Source: an uncultured Clostridia bacterium (GTDB taxonomy: Bacteria; Bacillota; Clostridia; Oscillospirales; CAG-272). Taken from it: a stretch of 39,598 nucleotides of DNA. The notes below the pieces were generated by a model. It had not been told where the DNA came from and made no database searches. It saw nothing but the letters and a program-made list of their open reading frames with translations. Of this stretch, positions 22,001-32,130 are shown piece by piece; the first letter of the stretch is position 1; every line of letters starts with the position of its first letter. The position numbers were made by a program, and so were the translations under genes. The stretch is from the NCBI GenBank assembly GCA_904501715.1, contig CAJGCD010000006.1, positions 1 through 39,598 on the forward strand, written 5' to 3'.

Positions 22001-24996
22001 ATGGAGAAAATAAAGAAAAAACGTTCTTGGTTCTGGCTGGCGCTTACGGTGTTCAGCCTTATGGGGCAGATAGCATGGGTCGTGGAGAATATGTATCTCA
22101 ACGTCTTTATCTACAAGACCTTTAACGCTTCGGCGGGAGATATATCCGCAATGGTCGCGGCTTCCGCTGTTACGGCGACGCTTACCACGGTGTTTATGGG
22201 GGCGCTGTCCGATAAGATAGGAAAAGGAAGCTGTTTATATGCGGAGGATATATCCTTTGGGGAGTGTCCATATTCAGCTTCGTGCTTTTGCGTACCGATA
22301 TAATAGGAAGCTTTATTCCCGCCACCGTGTCTGCTATGGCGGTTGGTGTGTCGCTGACAATTGTTCTTGACTGCCTTATGACCTTTTTTGGTTCTACGGC
22401 TAACGACGCGGCGTTTAACGCGTGGATGACCGATATGACCACCTCTGAAAACAGAGGTAAGGCAGAGGGAATAAACGCTATGATGCCCTTGGTGGCGGTG
22501 CTTGCCGTTTTCGGCGGATTTATGGCGTTCAGCCTTGACGACCCCTCCAGCTGGACGGTGATATTTACTATTATCGGGCTCTTGACTCTTGCGGTGGGTG
22601 TGCTTGGAATGTTTATTATTAAGGAGCCTAAAATCGCTCCTGCCGATGGCGGATACCTTGAGGGTATTCTCTATGGCTTCAAGCCGAGCACTGTGAAAAA
22701 GAACCTTACTTTGTATGTGACTCTTGCTGCATTTGTAATTTTTAACATATCGATACAGATATTTATGCCCTACCTTATAATATACTATGAGGTATCATTG
22801 GGTATGACGAATTATGTAATTATAATGGCGCCCGCCATTATTCTTGCTTCGGCTGTCACGGCTTTGTGGGGAAAGGTCTATGACAAAAAAGGCTTCAATC
22901 TGTCGGGTATTTTGGCGCTGATTATGCTCTTGTTAGGCTATGCGGTGCTCTATTTCACCAAGACGATGATCCCTGTTTTTCTCGGCTCATTTTTGATGAT
23001 GAGCGGTTATTTGTCGGGCATGGCGGTGTTTGGCGCTATGATACGCGACAACACTCCCGCGGGCAAGGCGGGTAGACTTCAGGGAATACGGATATTTTCT
23101 CAGGTGCTTGTTCCGGGAGTTGTGGGACCTGCTATCGGAAAGGCTGTTCTTGAAAATGCGGCGGTTATAACCAACAATGATGGTACTACATCCTTTGTGC
23201 CGAATAATAATATTTTTCTCGCGGCGGGAATCGTGGCTATATTTGTGCTATTTGTATTTTTCACCATAAGGTCAAAAAAGACTCCAAGACTTGTGAAGCT
23301 TCCTACCGAGTATATGGAAGAGCTTTCAAAGGAAGAAATTCCCTACGGAGAATATCCCCGCCCTCAAATGCGCAGAGAAAGCTATCTCTGCCTTAACGGC
23401 AAAGGGAGCTTTTCTGTGATAAATAAGGACAGGACTGTCTACTCGGGTGAGATACTCGTGCCATTTGCTCCCGAAAGCATAGCGTCCGGTGTGGATATAG
23501 ACATAAAGAAGAACGACCTACTTGTGTATGAAAGGAGCGTTATTCTTCCCGAGGGATTTAACAGAGGGCGGATATTGCTTCATATAGATGCCTGCGACCA
23601 GACCGCCGCCGTTTTTGTGAATCAAAAGAAAGCGGGGCAGAACGTAGGGGGCTATTTGCCCTTTGAGCTTGATATCACGGAGCTTTTGCGCGAGGGTGAG
23701 AACATTTTGCGTATAGAAGCCCGCGACCCTCTTGACCTTGACCTTCCTTACGGAAAGCAGACCGTCAAGCGCGGTGGAATGTGGTACACCAAGGTCAGCG
23801 GAATATGGCAGAGCGTGTGGCTTGAGAGCGTTCCCGAGAGCTATATCAGGAGCATAAAAATCACTCCTGACTTAAAGGGCGTAGACCTTGAAATCAGCGG
23901 CGGAGAAAAGAAAAAGGTGCTTGTTTTTGAGGGGCGCGAATACTTCTTTTTTGAGGGAGAGAAATTCCGTCTTGATATTGCCGAGCCTATACTGTGGACA
24001 CCCGAAAATCCGCATCTCTATAACATTGAGATAAGGGCGGGGGAGGACAGGGTTTTCTCCTACTTCGGACTCCGCACGGTGAGTGTGACCGAAAAGGATG
24101 GGAAATCCTTCATAGCCCTCAACGGCAATCCTTATTTTTGCCACGGACTCCTTGACCAAGGGTACTTCAGTGACGGTATTTTCCTCCCTGCCTCACCTCG
24201 TGGATTTGCCGACGATATACTGCGTATGAAAAAGTGCGGCTTTAATATGCTTCGCAAGCATATCAAGCTTGAGCCCCGTCTCTTTTACTACTACTGCGAC
24301 AAATACGGTATGCTCGTTTTTCAGGATATGATAAATAGCGGAAAATACAATTTCCTTGTGGATACCGCTCTGCCCACGGTTGGCTTGAAAAAGGGTATAA
24401 CTCACCGCGCAAGCAAGAAACGGAGGGAAGAATTCGAAAAGACATCAAGGGGTATAATCAATAGCCTATACAATAATCCGTCTGTGGTATATTTTACAAT
24501 TTTCAACGAGGGCTGGGGACAGTTCGACGCAGATGGATACTACACTTTTTTCAAGGAGCTTGACCCTACGCGTATCTACGATACCACCTCGGGCTGGTTT
24601 AAGACGAGGATGAGCGACGTTGAGAGCGAGCACGTCTACTTCAAGCCCGTGAAGCTGAAGTCGGTAAAGGGCAGACCCTTGGTGCTCTCGGAGTTTGGCG
24701 GGTATTCCTGCAAGATAGAGGGGCATAGCTTCAATTTGGATAAGACCTACGGATACAGATTTTTTGAGAAGCGCGAAAAATTTGAGGATGCCCTTTGCGC
24801 TCTTTACGAAAATGAACTCGTTCCTGCTATCAAGGAGAGCGGGCTTTGCGCCGCGGTGCTGACGCAGGTCAGCGACGTTGAGGACGAGACCAATGGATTG
24901 CTTACCTACGACAGACGAGTCCTTAAGGTCAGCGAGGAGCGTATGCGGGCTCTGTCAGAGAGTCTAAAGCGAGAATTTGACATACTTTACAGCTGA
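22001..24996 (+). pseudogene. MFS transporter - GH2 glycosidase fusion, interrupted by a single-base frameshift
   Basis: ATG at 22001 with GGAGG upstream. The first ~75 codons read as an MFS transporter up to LSDKIGK, then shift at the A-run 22222-22225. One extra A restores KRKLFICGGYILWGVSIFS and an uninterrupted frame to 24996 (about 998 residues in all). Residues ~1-430 are a 12-helix transporter. From ~23341 a GH2 glycosidase follows without stop: EYPRPQMRRESYLCLNG, jelly-roll, WYTKVSGIWQSVWLE, Ig-like part, then the barrel with acid/base Glu in TIFNEGWGQF (24508-24510) and nucleophile Glu in LSEFGGY (24691-24693). The GH2 part should be cytosolic and may cleave the imported sugar. Either a pseudogene or a sequencing error. 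Confidence 0.8.
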
Positions 24997-25002
24997 ATCA
25001 TG

Positions 25003-25031
25003 CCGCCCGCGGAGCTCCGCGGGCGGTTTTT
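25003..25031 (+). terminator. Terminator of the MFS-GH2 gene
   Basis: 24-base GC-rich perfect palindrome (25003-25026) followed by TTTTT, 6 bases after the stop codon. Confidence 0.92.
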
Positions 25032-25085
25032 CTGTAAATATTACGAAATTTATACCGAATATCATAAAAAATATCCCGAAATCAC

Positions 25086-25114
25086 TTGCAATTTTCAGAA
25101 AAATGTGAGATAAT
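25086..25114 (+). promoter_or_regulatory. Probable promoter of the IorAB-PaaK operon
   Basis: TTGCAA (25086-25091), 17-base spacer, GATAAT (25109-25114), 56 bases before the first ATG. No other good promoter was seen inside the operon. Confidence 0.6.
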
Positions 25115-25170
25115 ATGTGTGTATTTTTGTTTTTTATAATATATTAATATATTTTGAGGAGTTTTGATTT

Positions 25171-26520
25171 ATGGAACAAAAAAGAAGCAGCTTTACCGGT
25201 AAGATCGGCTTCGTTTTGGCGGCGGCGGGATCTGCGGTAGGACTTGGCAATATATGGCGTTTTCCCTATCTTGCCGCAAAATACGGCGGAGGAATATTTT
25301 TACTTGTTTACATCCTCCTTTCGGTGACCTTTGGATTCTCGCTGATGGTAGCGGAGATAGCTATAGGAAGAAAGACAGGTCTTAGCGCAATCGGCGCTTA
25401 TGAAAAGCTTAACAAGAAATACGCCTTTGTGGGATATCTGGGTGCAATTATTCCCGCGCTTATCCTGCCTTACTATTCGGTTATTGGCGGATGGGTCACA
25501 AAGTATCTTACACTCTATGCCACGGGCGGCGGCTCGGCGGCAGCATCCCCCGATTATTTCGGCGGCTTTATATCCTCTACGTGGGAGCCCATAGGCTGGT
25601 TTCTCCTCTTTATCGGCGCTACCGCTCTTATAGTGCTTTTTGGCGTTGAGAAGGGTGTAGAGAAGGTAAGCAAGATAATGATGCCCGTGCTGGTGGTGCT
25701 TTCCATATTCATCGCGGTGTACGTATGCTGTATGCCCGGAGCGGGTGCGGGACTTGCATATTACCTTATCCCCAATTTTGAGAATTTCTCTATAATGACA
25801 GTAGTGGCGGCAATGGGACAGCTATTTTATTCAATGTCCTTGGCTATGGGTATAATGATAACCTACGGCTCGTATATGAAAAAGGAAGTGAGCATTGAGT
25901 CCTCGGTGCATCAGATAGAGATATTCGATACGGGTATAGCTTTCCTTGCGGGACTTATGGTGATCCCCGCGGTGTTCGCATCTACGGGCGCAGCCCCCGA
26001 GGCTCCAGGAGCGGGACTTATGTTTCAGGTGCTTCCCACAGTATTTGAGAATATGTGGGGAGGACATATCATAGGTGCTATATTCTTCCTTTTGGTTCTG
26101 TTGGCGGCTCTTACCTCCTCTATTTCCCTTATGGAAACGGTGGTATCCATACTTCAGGATAAGCTCAGATGGAACAGACGTCTGACCTGTCTTGTGGTCT
26201 TCGCGGCGTGTCTGCTTCTGGGACTGCCATCAACCCTTGGCTACGGAGTATGGGCAAACGTGAAGGTAATAGGAATGCAGTTCCTTGACCTCTTTGACTT
26301 TATAAGCAACAGTGTTCTTATGCCTATCGCCGCGTTCTTTACCGCTATACTTGTGGGATACGTGATAAAGCCTCAGTCGGTTATAGACGAGGTAGAGCTT
26401 TCGGGTAAGTTCAGATTTAAGAAGCTCTTTGTTGTGATGATAAAGTACGTTGCCCCCGTATGTATGATAATCATTCTGCTGTCATCTGTTCTCAGCGCAT
26501 TTAACGTTATAAAAATCTAA
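25171..26520 (+). CDS. Sodium-dependent amino-acid symporter, NSS (SNF) family
   Basis: 449 residues, 11-12 membrane segments, LeuT-like fold. It opens with the family signature GFVLAAAGSAVGLGNIWRFPY and GGGIFLLVYILL, which line the sodium and amino-acid sites. Bacterial relatives carry tryptophan, tyrosine, leucine or alanine with Na+. GAGGAG precedes the ATG. As first gene of an operon with indolepyruvate oxidoreductase and an arylacetate-CoA ligase, it most likely brings in an aromatic or branched amino acid; the exact substrate is inference. Confidence 0.92.
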   Translation: MEQKRSSFTGKIGFVLAAAGSAVGLGNIWRFPYLAAKYGGGIFLLVYILLSVTFGFSLMVAEIAIGRKTGLSAIGAYEKLNKKYAFVGYLGAIIPALILPYYSVIGGWVTKYLTLYATGGGSAAASPDYFGGFISSTWEPIGWFLLFIGATALIVLFGVEKGVEKVSKIMMPVLVVLSIFIAVYVCCMPGAGAGLAYYLIPNFENFSIMTVVAAMGQLFYSMSLAMGIMITYGSYMKKEVSIESSVHQIEIFDTGIAFLAGLMVIPAVFASTGAAPEAPGAGLMFQVLPTVFENMWGGHIIGAIFFLLVLLAALTSSISLMETVVSILQDKLRWNRRLTCLVVFAACLLLGLPSTLGYGVWANVKVIGMQFLDLFDFISNSVLMPIAAFFTAILVGYVIKPQSVIDEVELSGKFRFKKLFVVMIKYVAPVCMIIILLSSVLSAFNVIKI

Positions 26521-26541
26521 AGGAAAAAGAAGGACCTAATT

Positions 26542-28185
26542 ATGCCGATTACAGATTTTTTAGAGCGAAACGCTAAAATATATCCCAATGACGTGGCTCT
26601 GGTGGAGATAAATCCCGAGAAGCAGCCCGAAAAAAACACCACGTGGCGTGAATATAATCTTATAGAAACCGCCTCCGAGTCGGATAAATACCGCAGAGAG
26701 CTTACCTGGAAGGAGTTTGACGTTAAGGCAAACCGCTTTGCCAATCTGCTCTTTACCCGCGGCATCAAGAGGGGGGATAAGGTTGCTATCCTTATGATGA
26801 ACTGCCTTGAATGGCTTCCCATATACTTCGGTATTCTTAAAACGGGCGCTCTTGTTGTGCCTATGAATTACCGCTATTCCTCGGACGAGATAAAGTACTG
26901 TCTTGACCTTGCGGACGTGCGTATGCTGGTTTTTGGCCCCGAATTTATCGAGCGCATAAACAACATACAGGACGATATGGGCGGAGTTGACAATCTTTTC
27001 TTCGTGGGTGACAAAAAGGATACCCCCCGCTACGCGGATAACTACGCCGAAATGACATACTATTGCTCTACCACCGTTCCCCCCGTGGAGATAAAGGACA
27101 GCGACGACGGAGCTATATACTTCTCCTCGGGAACGACGGGCTTCCCCAAGGCGATACTTCACCGCCACGCGGCTCTGGTGGCTTCCTGCTATACCGAGCA
27201 GAAGCACCACAGCCAGACCAAGGAGGACGTGTTCCTTTGTATTCCGCCTCTTTATCATACGGGCGCGAAGATGCACTGGTTCGGCTCGCTGCTCAGCGGC
27301 GGAAAGTCGGTTCTTCTGCGCGGCGTAAAGCCTGAGTGGGTGCTCCAGACGGCATCTGACGAAAAGGCTACTATCGTGTGGCTTCTCGTTCCGTGGGTTC
27401 AGGATATACTTGACTCTATTGACAGAGGCGACCTTAAGCTGGAGGATTATACTCTTGCTCAGTGGCGACTTATGCACGTAGGCGCACAGCCCGTACCGCC
27501 CTCGCTCATCAAGCGTTGGAAGGCGATGTTCCCCGACCACGATTACGATACCAACTACGGACTTTCCGAGTCCATAGGACCGGGGTGCGTACATCTGGGT
27601 GTGGAGAATATACATAAGGTGGGCGCTATCGGAAAGGCGGGATATCTGTGGGAAACCATGATAGTTGACGAAAAGGGTAACCCCGTAGAGCGCGGCGAGG
27701 TAGGCGAGCTTGCGGTCAAGGGCGCGGGTGTTATGAAGTGCTACTACAAGAACCCAGAGGCTACAAACGAGATACTCAAGGGCGAATGGCTGCTCACGGG
27801 AGATATGGCAAAGGAGGACGAGGACGGATTTATCTACCTCGTTGACCGAAAGAAGGACGTTATCATCAGCGGCGGTGAAAATCTCTACCCCGTACAGATA
27901 GAGGATCACCTCAGAGCCCACGGCAAGATAAAGGACGTGGCGGTCATAGGACTTCCCGATAAGCGTCTTGGCGAGATAGCTGCGGCTATTATCGAGATAA
28001 AGGAGGGAATGGAGTGTACTGAAGAGGAGATAGACGAATTTTGCCTGTCGCTCCCCAAGTACAAGCGTCCCAGAAGAATAATATTCGCAAAGGTACCCCG
28101 TAATCCCACGGGCAAGATAGAAAAGCCCAAGCTCCGCGAAAAATACTGCGGAGGAAGTCTGGTTGAAGCCCAGATAACGGGCTGA
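26542..28185 (+). CDS. AMP-forming acyl-CoA ligase (ANL superfamily)
   Basis: 547 residues. Core motifs: YFSSGTTGFPKA (P-loop A3), NYGLSES (A5), TGDMAKEDEDGFIYLVDRKKD (A7-A8), ISGGENLYPVQIE, and PRNPTGKIEKPKLRE with the C-terminal catalytic Lys. It activates a carboxylic acid to acyl-AMP and then acyl-CoA. By length and motif set it belongs with medium-chain, aryl and benzoate-like ligases; I cannot fix the acid. It starts 21 bases after the symporter gene (AAGGACC before the ATG) and is separate from the PaaK-type ligase later in the operon, so two CoA ligases are co-expressed. Confidence 0.9.
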   Translation: MPITDFLERNAKIYPNDVALVEINPEKQPEKNTTWREYNLIETASESDKYRRELTWKEFDVKANRFANLLFTRGIKRGDKVAILMMNCLEWLPIYFGILKTGALVVPMNYRYSSDEIKYCLDLADVRMLVFGPEFIERINNIQDDMGGVDNLFFVGDKKDTPRYADNYAEMTYYCSTTVPPVEIKDSDDGAIYFSSGTTGFPKAILHRHAALVASCYTEQKHHSQTKEDVFLCIPPLYHTGAKMHWFGSLLSGGKSVLLRGVKPEWVLQTASDEKATIVWLLVPWVQDILDSIDRGDLKLEDYTLAQWRLMHVGAQPVPPSLIKRWKAMFPDHDYDTNYGLSESIGPGCVHLGVENIHKVGAIGKAGYLWETMIVDEKGNPVERGEVGELAVKGAGVMKCYYKNPEATNEILKGEWLLTGDMAKEDEDGFIYLVDRKKDVIISGGENLYPVQIEDHLRAHGKIKDVAVIGLPDKRLGEIAAAIIEIKEGMECTEEEIDEFCLSLPKYKRPRRIIFAKVPRNPTGKIEKPKLREKYCGGSLVEAQITG

Positions 28186-28205
28186 CAGACAGGAGAAACT
28201 TTAAA

Positions 28206-29768
28206 ATGACGGCTCAAATTTTTACTGCTGTGTTGGTGGTATGCTTTTTTGCCTTGATGATAGGCGTAGGACTGTATTGCAGAAAGGGTGCGAAGAACGT
28301 TGACGGCTTTGTGCTGGGAGGACGTGCGGTAGGCCCTTGGCTTACGGCATTTGCCTTTGGAACGTCGTACTTTTCGGCGGTAATATTCGTAGGCTACGCG
28401 GGACAGTTCGGCTGGAACTTCGGGGTTGCTTCCACCTGGGTAGGACTTGGAAACGCCTTTATCGGCTCGCTTCTGGCGTGGAATATCCTCGGCAGACGCA
28501 CCCGCGTTATGACACAGCATCTTAATTCAAAGACTATGCCCGACTTCTTCGAGAAGCGATTTGACTCAGGGAAGCTCAAGGTAGTGGCATCTGCCATAGT
28601 CTTCGTATTTCTTATACCCTATACGGCGTCACTCTACAACGGACTTTCGAGTCTGTTCAATATAGCCTTTGAGATACCCTATTGGGTATGCATACTGGCA
28701 ATGGCTCTGCTTACGGGCATTTACGTGGTGTTCGGCGGTTATATGGCAACGGCGATAAACGATTTTATTCAGGGTATTATAATGCTTGGCGGTATCGTTG
28801 CGGTTGTTGCCGCGGTGCTTAATTACAACGGAGGCTTTATGGCATCTATGGAGATGCTTGCCACCTCAGAGGGCGGCGGATGGGAATATACCGCTATGTT
28901 CGGTCCCGACCCCATTTCCTTGCTTGTTGTGGTTCTGTTGACTTCGCTTGGTACTTGGGGACTTCCTCAGATGATAGGAAAATTTTATTCCATATCCAAC
29001 GAGGCGGCAATACGCAAGGGAACGCTTATATCCACCGTGTTCGCTATAATCGTAGCGGGAGGCTGCTATTTCCTTGGCGGCTTCGGACGTTTGTTTATGA
29101 CAGGGGCTGAGGTGAGCGCCAAGGGCTACGACGCTATAATTCCCGCTATGCTCTCAAATCTCTCGCCCTACATAATAGGAATAGTAATAGTGCTTGTACT
29201 TTCGGCATCTATGTCAACTCTTTCCTCGCTGGTTCTCACCTCAGCGTCAACCCTCGCTCTTGACGTTATAGTTCCCGCGTCAAGGAAGGAGATGAGCGAG
29301 AGAAAGAAGATTTTCATTCTCAGAGTTCTTATAGTGTTCTTTATACTTCTTTCGGCGACCATAGCCATACTTAAGGATACTGTGTGGAGCGACTTCGTGT
29401 TTATCGCTCAGATGATGGGTATATCCTGGGGCGCTCTTGCGGGAGCATTTCTCGCCCCCTTCCTTTACGGACTTTATTGGAAAAAGGTCACACGCCCCGC
29501 CGTATGGTGCTCCTTTGCCTTCGGCGTAGGGCTTATGATAGTACAGCTCGTGCTCTCGCTTAGCGGCGTGACACTCGGCGGAGTTCTGGGCTTCGTATTT
29601 AAAAACTCTCTCTATGCGGGAGTGTTCGCGATGCTGGGAGGACTTATAATAGTTCCCTCGGTCAGCTTGCTTACGCAGAAGAGAAAGCCACAAAATACAG
29701 ACGAGATATTCAAGTGCTACGATACGGTAATAAGCGTACCCGCAAGCAGCTCACTTGAAGAAAAATAA
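28206..29768 (+). CDS. Sodium:solute symporter, SSS family
   Basis: 520 residues with about 13 membrane segments. The family start GVGLYCRKGAKNVDGFVLGGR, then GTSYFSAVIFVGYAGQ, and the helix-8/9 Na+ region SASMSTLSSLVLTSAS are visible. Members move proline, pantothenate, short organic acids or sugars with Na+. It sits between two catabolic enzyme genes, so it may import the carboxylic acid used by the ligases, or export an end product; direction cannot be read from sequence. AGGAGA lies 10 bases before the ATG. Confidence 0.9.
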   Translation: MTAQIFTAVLVVCFFALMIGVGLYCRKGAKNVDGFVLGGRAVGPWLTAFAFGTSYFSAVIFVGYAGQFGWNFGVASTWVGLGNAFIGSLLAWNILGRRTRVMTQHLNSKTMPDFFEKRFDSGKLKVVASAIVFVFLIPYTASLYNGLSSLFNIAFEIPYWVCILAMALLTGIYVVFGGYMATAINDFIQGIIMLGGIVAVVAAVLNYNGGFMASMEMLATSEGGGWEYTAMFGPDPISLLVVVLLTSLGTWGLPQMIGKFYSISNEAAIRKGTLISTVFAIIVAGGCYFLGGFGRLFMTGAEVSAKGYDAIIPAMLSNLSPYIIGIVIVLVLSASMSTLSSLVLTSASTLALDVIVPASRKEMSERKKIFILRVLIVFFILLSATIAILKDTVWSDFVFIAQMMGISWGALAGAFLAPFLYGLYWKKVTRPAVWCSFAFGVGLMIVQLVLSLSGVTLGGVLGFVFKNSLYAGVFAMLGGLIIVPSVSLLTQKRKPQNTDEIFKCYDTVISVPASSSLEEK

Positions 29769-29793
29769 ATTACCAAAGGCGGTTTGAAATATT

Positions 29794-31533
29794 ATGAAAA
29801 AGCTTATGTTAGGAAACGAGGCGGTAGCCCGCGGAATGCTTGAGGCAGGCTGTGGCGTGGTATCCAGCTATCCGGGCACTCCCTCAACCGAAATAACCGA
29901 ATACGCGGCGAAATACGATGAGATATACTGCGAATGGGCGCCCAATGAGAAGGTAGCCTGCGAGGTGGCGTTTGGTGCGTCGCTGGCAGGCGTCAGAAGC
30001 GCCTGCTGTATGAAGCACGTGGGTCTTAACGTCGCTGCTGACCCACTGTTTACAATGTCTTACACGGGTGTCAACGGCGGACTTGTTGTCTGTGTTGCCG
30101 ATGACCCCGGTATGCACTCCTCTCAGAACGAGCAGGACTCCAGACACTACGCAAAGGCATCGAAGATTCCTATGCTTGAGCCTGCCGACTCGGTGGAGGC
30201 AAAGGAATTTACAAAGCTCGCATTTGAGCTTTCCGAGGAGTACGATACACCTGTTCTTCTCCGTATGTGCACCAGAATTGCTCATTCTCAGTGCGCGGTT
30301 GAGCTTTGTGAGCCTGCGATAATTGAGAAAAAAGAATACGTTAAAAATCCTCAGAAATACATAATGGCACCTGCAAACGCCATAAAGAAGCATCCCGTAG
30401 TGGAGGCGAGAACCGCTGCTCTGACCGCTCTTGCTGAGAAGACAGGGCTTAACAGAGTGGAGCTGACAGAGGATAAGAGTCTTGGTATTATTACCTCGGG
30501 TACCTGTTATCAGTACGTCAAAGAGGTCTTTGGCGACAGCGTTTCGGTACTCAAGCTGGGACTCGTTTACCCCCTCCCCGAAAAGCTTATACTTGACTTT
30601 GCTGCGCGGTTTGACAGAGTAGTGGTAATAGAGGAGCTTGACCCTGTTATTGAAAATCACTGCAGGGCAATGGGACTTGAGGTTGACGGCAAAAATATAT
30701 TCCCCATGTGCGGAGAGTTTTCTCAGAGCCTTATAGCTAAGACTATGGGCGTTGAAGCCAAGGAGTTTACGGCTTCCGAGGACATAATTCCCGTGCGTCC
30801 TCCCGTTATGTGCGCGGGATGTCCTCACAGAGGTCTGTTCTACGTGCTTTCAAAGAAGAAAATAACCGTTCTTGGAGATATCGGCTGTTATACCCTTGGC
30901 TCGGCAGCGCCCCTTAACGCTATCGACTCGGTGCTCTGTATGGGAGCGTCGGTATCGGGAGTTCACGGCTTCAATAAGGCATCGGGCAAGGACGCTGAAG
31001 GCAAGACTGTTGCGGTTATCGGCGACTCTACCTTTATGCATTCGGGTATGACCGGACTTGCGAATATCGCTTACAACGGAACGAACTCAACGGTTATTAT
31101 CGTTGATAACTCCATCACGGGTATGACGGGACATCAGCAGAACCCCACCACGGGATATAATATCAAGGGTGACCCCGCTACTAAAATTGACCTTGCGGCT
31201 CTATGCAGAGCTTTGGGTATCAACCGTGTGCGCGTTGTGGACCCCTACGACCTTAAGGCTACCGAGCAGGTGGTTATGGAGGAGCTTGCGGCTGACGAGC
31301 CCTCGGTAATAATCTCCCGCAGACCCTGTGCGCTGCTTAAGTACGTAAAGGCAAAGCCCGCTCTTAAGGTTGACGCAGATAAGTGCCGCGCTTGCAATGC
31401 TTGTATGAGGATAGGCTGTCCCGCTATAACCAAGAAGGACAAGAAGGCGTTTATCGACAGCACCCTTTGCGTGGGCTGCGGAGTTTGTGAGCAGCTTTGC
31501 GCGTTTGACGCCATAGGAGGTGGAGAGCAATGA
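29794..31533 (+). CDS. iorA: Indolepyruvate ferredoxin oxidoreductase, alpha subunit
   Basis: 579 residues. N-terminal pyrimidine domain (GNEAVARGMLEAGCGVVSSYPGTPSTEI), central part, then the thiamine-diphosphate domain (MCAGCPHRG, GDIGCYTLG, GDSTFMHSG, VDNSITGMTGHQ). The C-terminus has a two-cluster ferredoxin module, CRACNACMRIGC and CVGCGVCEQLC. With IorB it oxidises aryl- or other 2-oxo acids from transaminated amino acids to acyl-CoA, CO2 and reduced ferredoxin. Its stop overlaps the iorB start (ATGA), so the subunits are translationally coupled. Full length and all cofactor motifs intact; oxygen-sensitive, consistent with an anaerobe. Confidence 0.96.
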   Translation: MKKLMLGNEAVARGMLEAGCGVVSSYPGTPSTEITEYAAKYDEIYCEWAPNEKVACEVAFGASLAGVRSACCMKHVGLNVAADPLFTMSYTGVNGGLVVCVADDPGMHSSQNEQDSRHYAKASKIPMLEPADSVEAKEFTKLAFELSEEYDTPVLLRMCTRIAHSQCAVELCEPAIIEKKEYVKNPQKYIMAPANAIKKHPVVEARTAALTALAEKTGLNRVELTEDKSLGIITSGTCYQYVKEVFGDSVSVLKLGLVYPLPEKLILDFAARFDRVVVIEELDPVIENHCRAMGLEVDGKNIFPMCGEFSQSLIAKTMGVEAKEFTASEDIIPVRPPVMCAGCPHRGLFYVLSKKKITVLGDIGCYTLGSAAPLNAIDSVLCMGASVSGVHGFNKASGKDAEGKTVAVIGDSTFMHSGMTGLANIAYNGTNSTVIIVDNSITGMTGHQQNPTTGYNIKGDPATKIDLAALCRALGINRVRVVDPYDLKATEQVVMEELAADEPSVIISRRPCALLKYVKAKPALKVDADKCRACNACMRIGCPAITKKDKKAFIDSTLCVGCGVCEQLCAFDAIGGGEQ

Positions 31534-32099
31534 AAACCACAAATATAATGATAGTAGGCGTAGGAGGTCAGGGCTCGCTGCTTGCAAGCAAGCTTCTTGG
31601 CAGACTTTTGCTTAACGAGGGCTATGACGTAAAGGTATCAGAGGTCCACGGAATGAGCCAGAGAGGCGGAAGCGTCGTTACCTACGTGCGCTACGGAGAA
31701 AAGGTATATTCTCCTATAATCGATAAGGGAGAGGCTGATTTCATAGTTTCCTTTGAGAAGCTTGAGGCGGCAAGATATGCGGCATTCCTTAAGAAGGACG
31801 GAAAGATAATAGTCAACTCGCAGGAGGTAGACCCAATGCCCGTTATCACGGGAGCGGCGGAATACCCCCACGAGGCGCTTGATAATCTCTGTGCCAAGGG
31901 AATGGACATAGACGCTATGGACGCGCTTGCTCCCGCTCTTGAGGCAGGCTCGGCAAAGGCTGTAAATATCGTTCTTATGGGCAGACTTTCAAAGAGCCTT
32001 CCCATTGAAAAGGATAAATGGATTGAGGCGATAAAGCAGACGGTAGCGCCTAAATTCGTGGAAATGAACGTCAAGGCGTTTGAGCTTGGAAGAAAGTAA
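31530..32099 (+). CDS. iorB: Indolepyruvate ferredoxin oxidoreductase, beta subunit
   Basis: 189 residues, gamma-domain (POR_gamma) protein. GVGGQGSLLASKLLGRLLL is the dinucleotide-like loop, followed by SEVHGMSQRGGSVVTYVRYG, the family hallmark that contacts the thiamine cofactor across the subunit interface, and later AVNIVLMGRLSKSL. It pairs with IorA. GGAGGTGGAG at the end of iorA serves as ribosome site. Confidence 0.95.
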   Translation: MKTTNIMIVGVGGQGSLLASKLLGRLLLNEGYDVKVSEVHGMSQRGGSVVTYVRYGEKVYSPIIDKGEADFIVSFEKLEAARYAAFLKKDGKIIVNSQEVDPMPVITGAAEYPHEALDNLCAKGMDIDAMDALAPALEAGSAKAVNIVLMGRLSKSLPIEKDKWIEAIKQTVAPKFVEMNVKAFELGRK

Positions 32100-32130
32100 T
32101 CCTAACAAAGAGAGAAGGCGAACAAATTTT

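Noticed and set aside
26560..27921. Long minus-strand open frame (453 codons) opposite the acyl-CoA ligase
   Set aside because: It mirrors a gene with complete ANL motifs; no ribosome site and no recognisable domain, so it is an antisense shadow.
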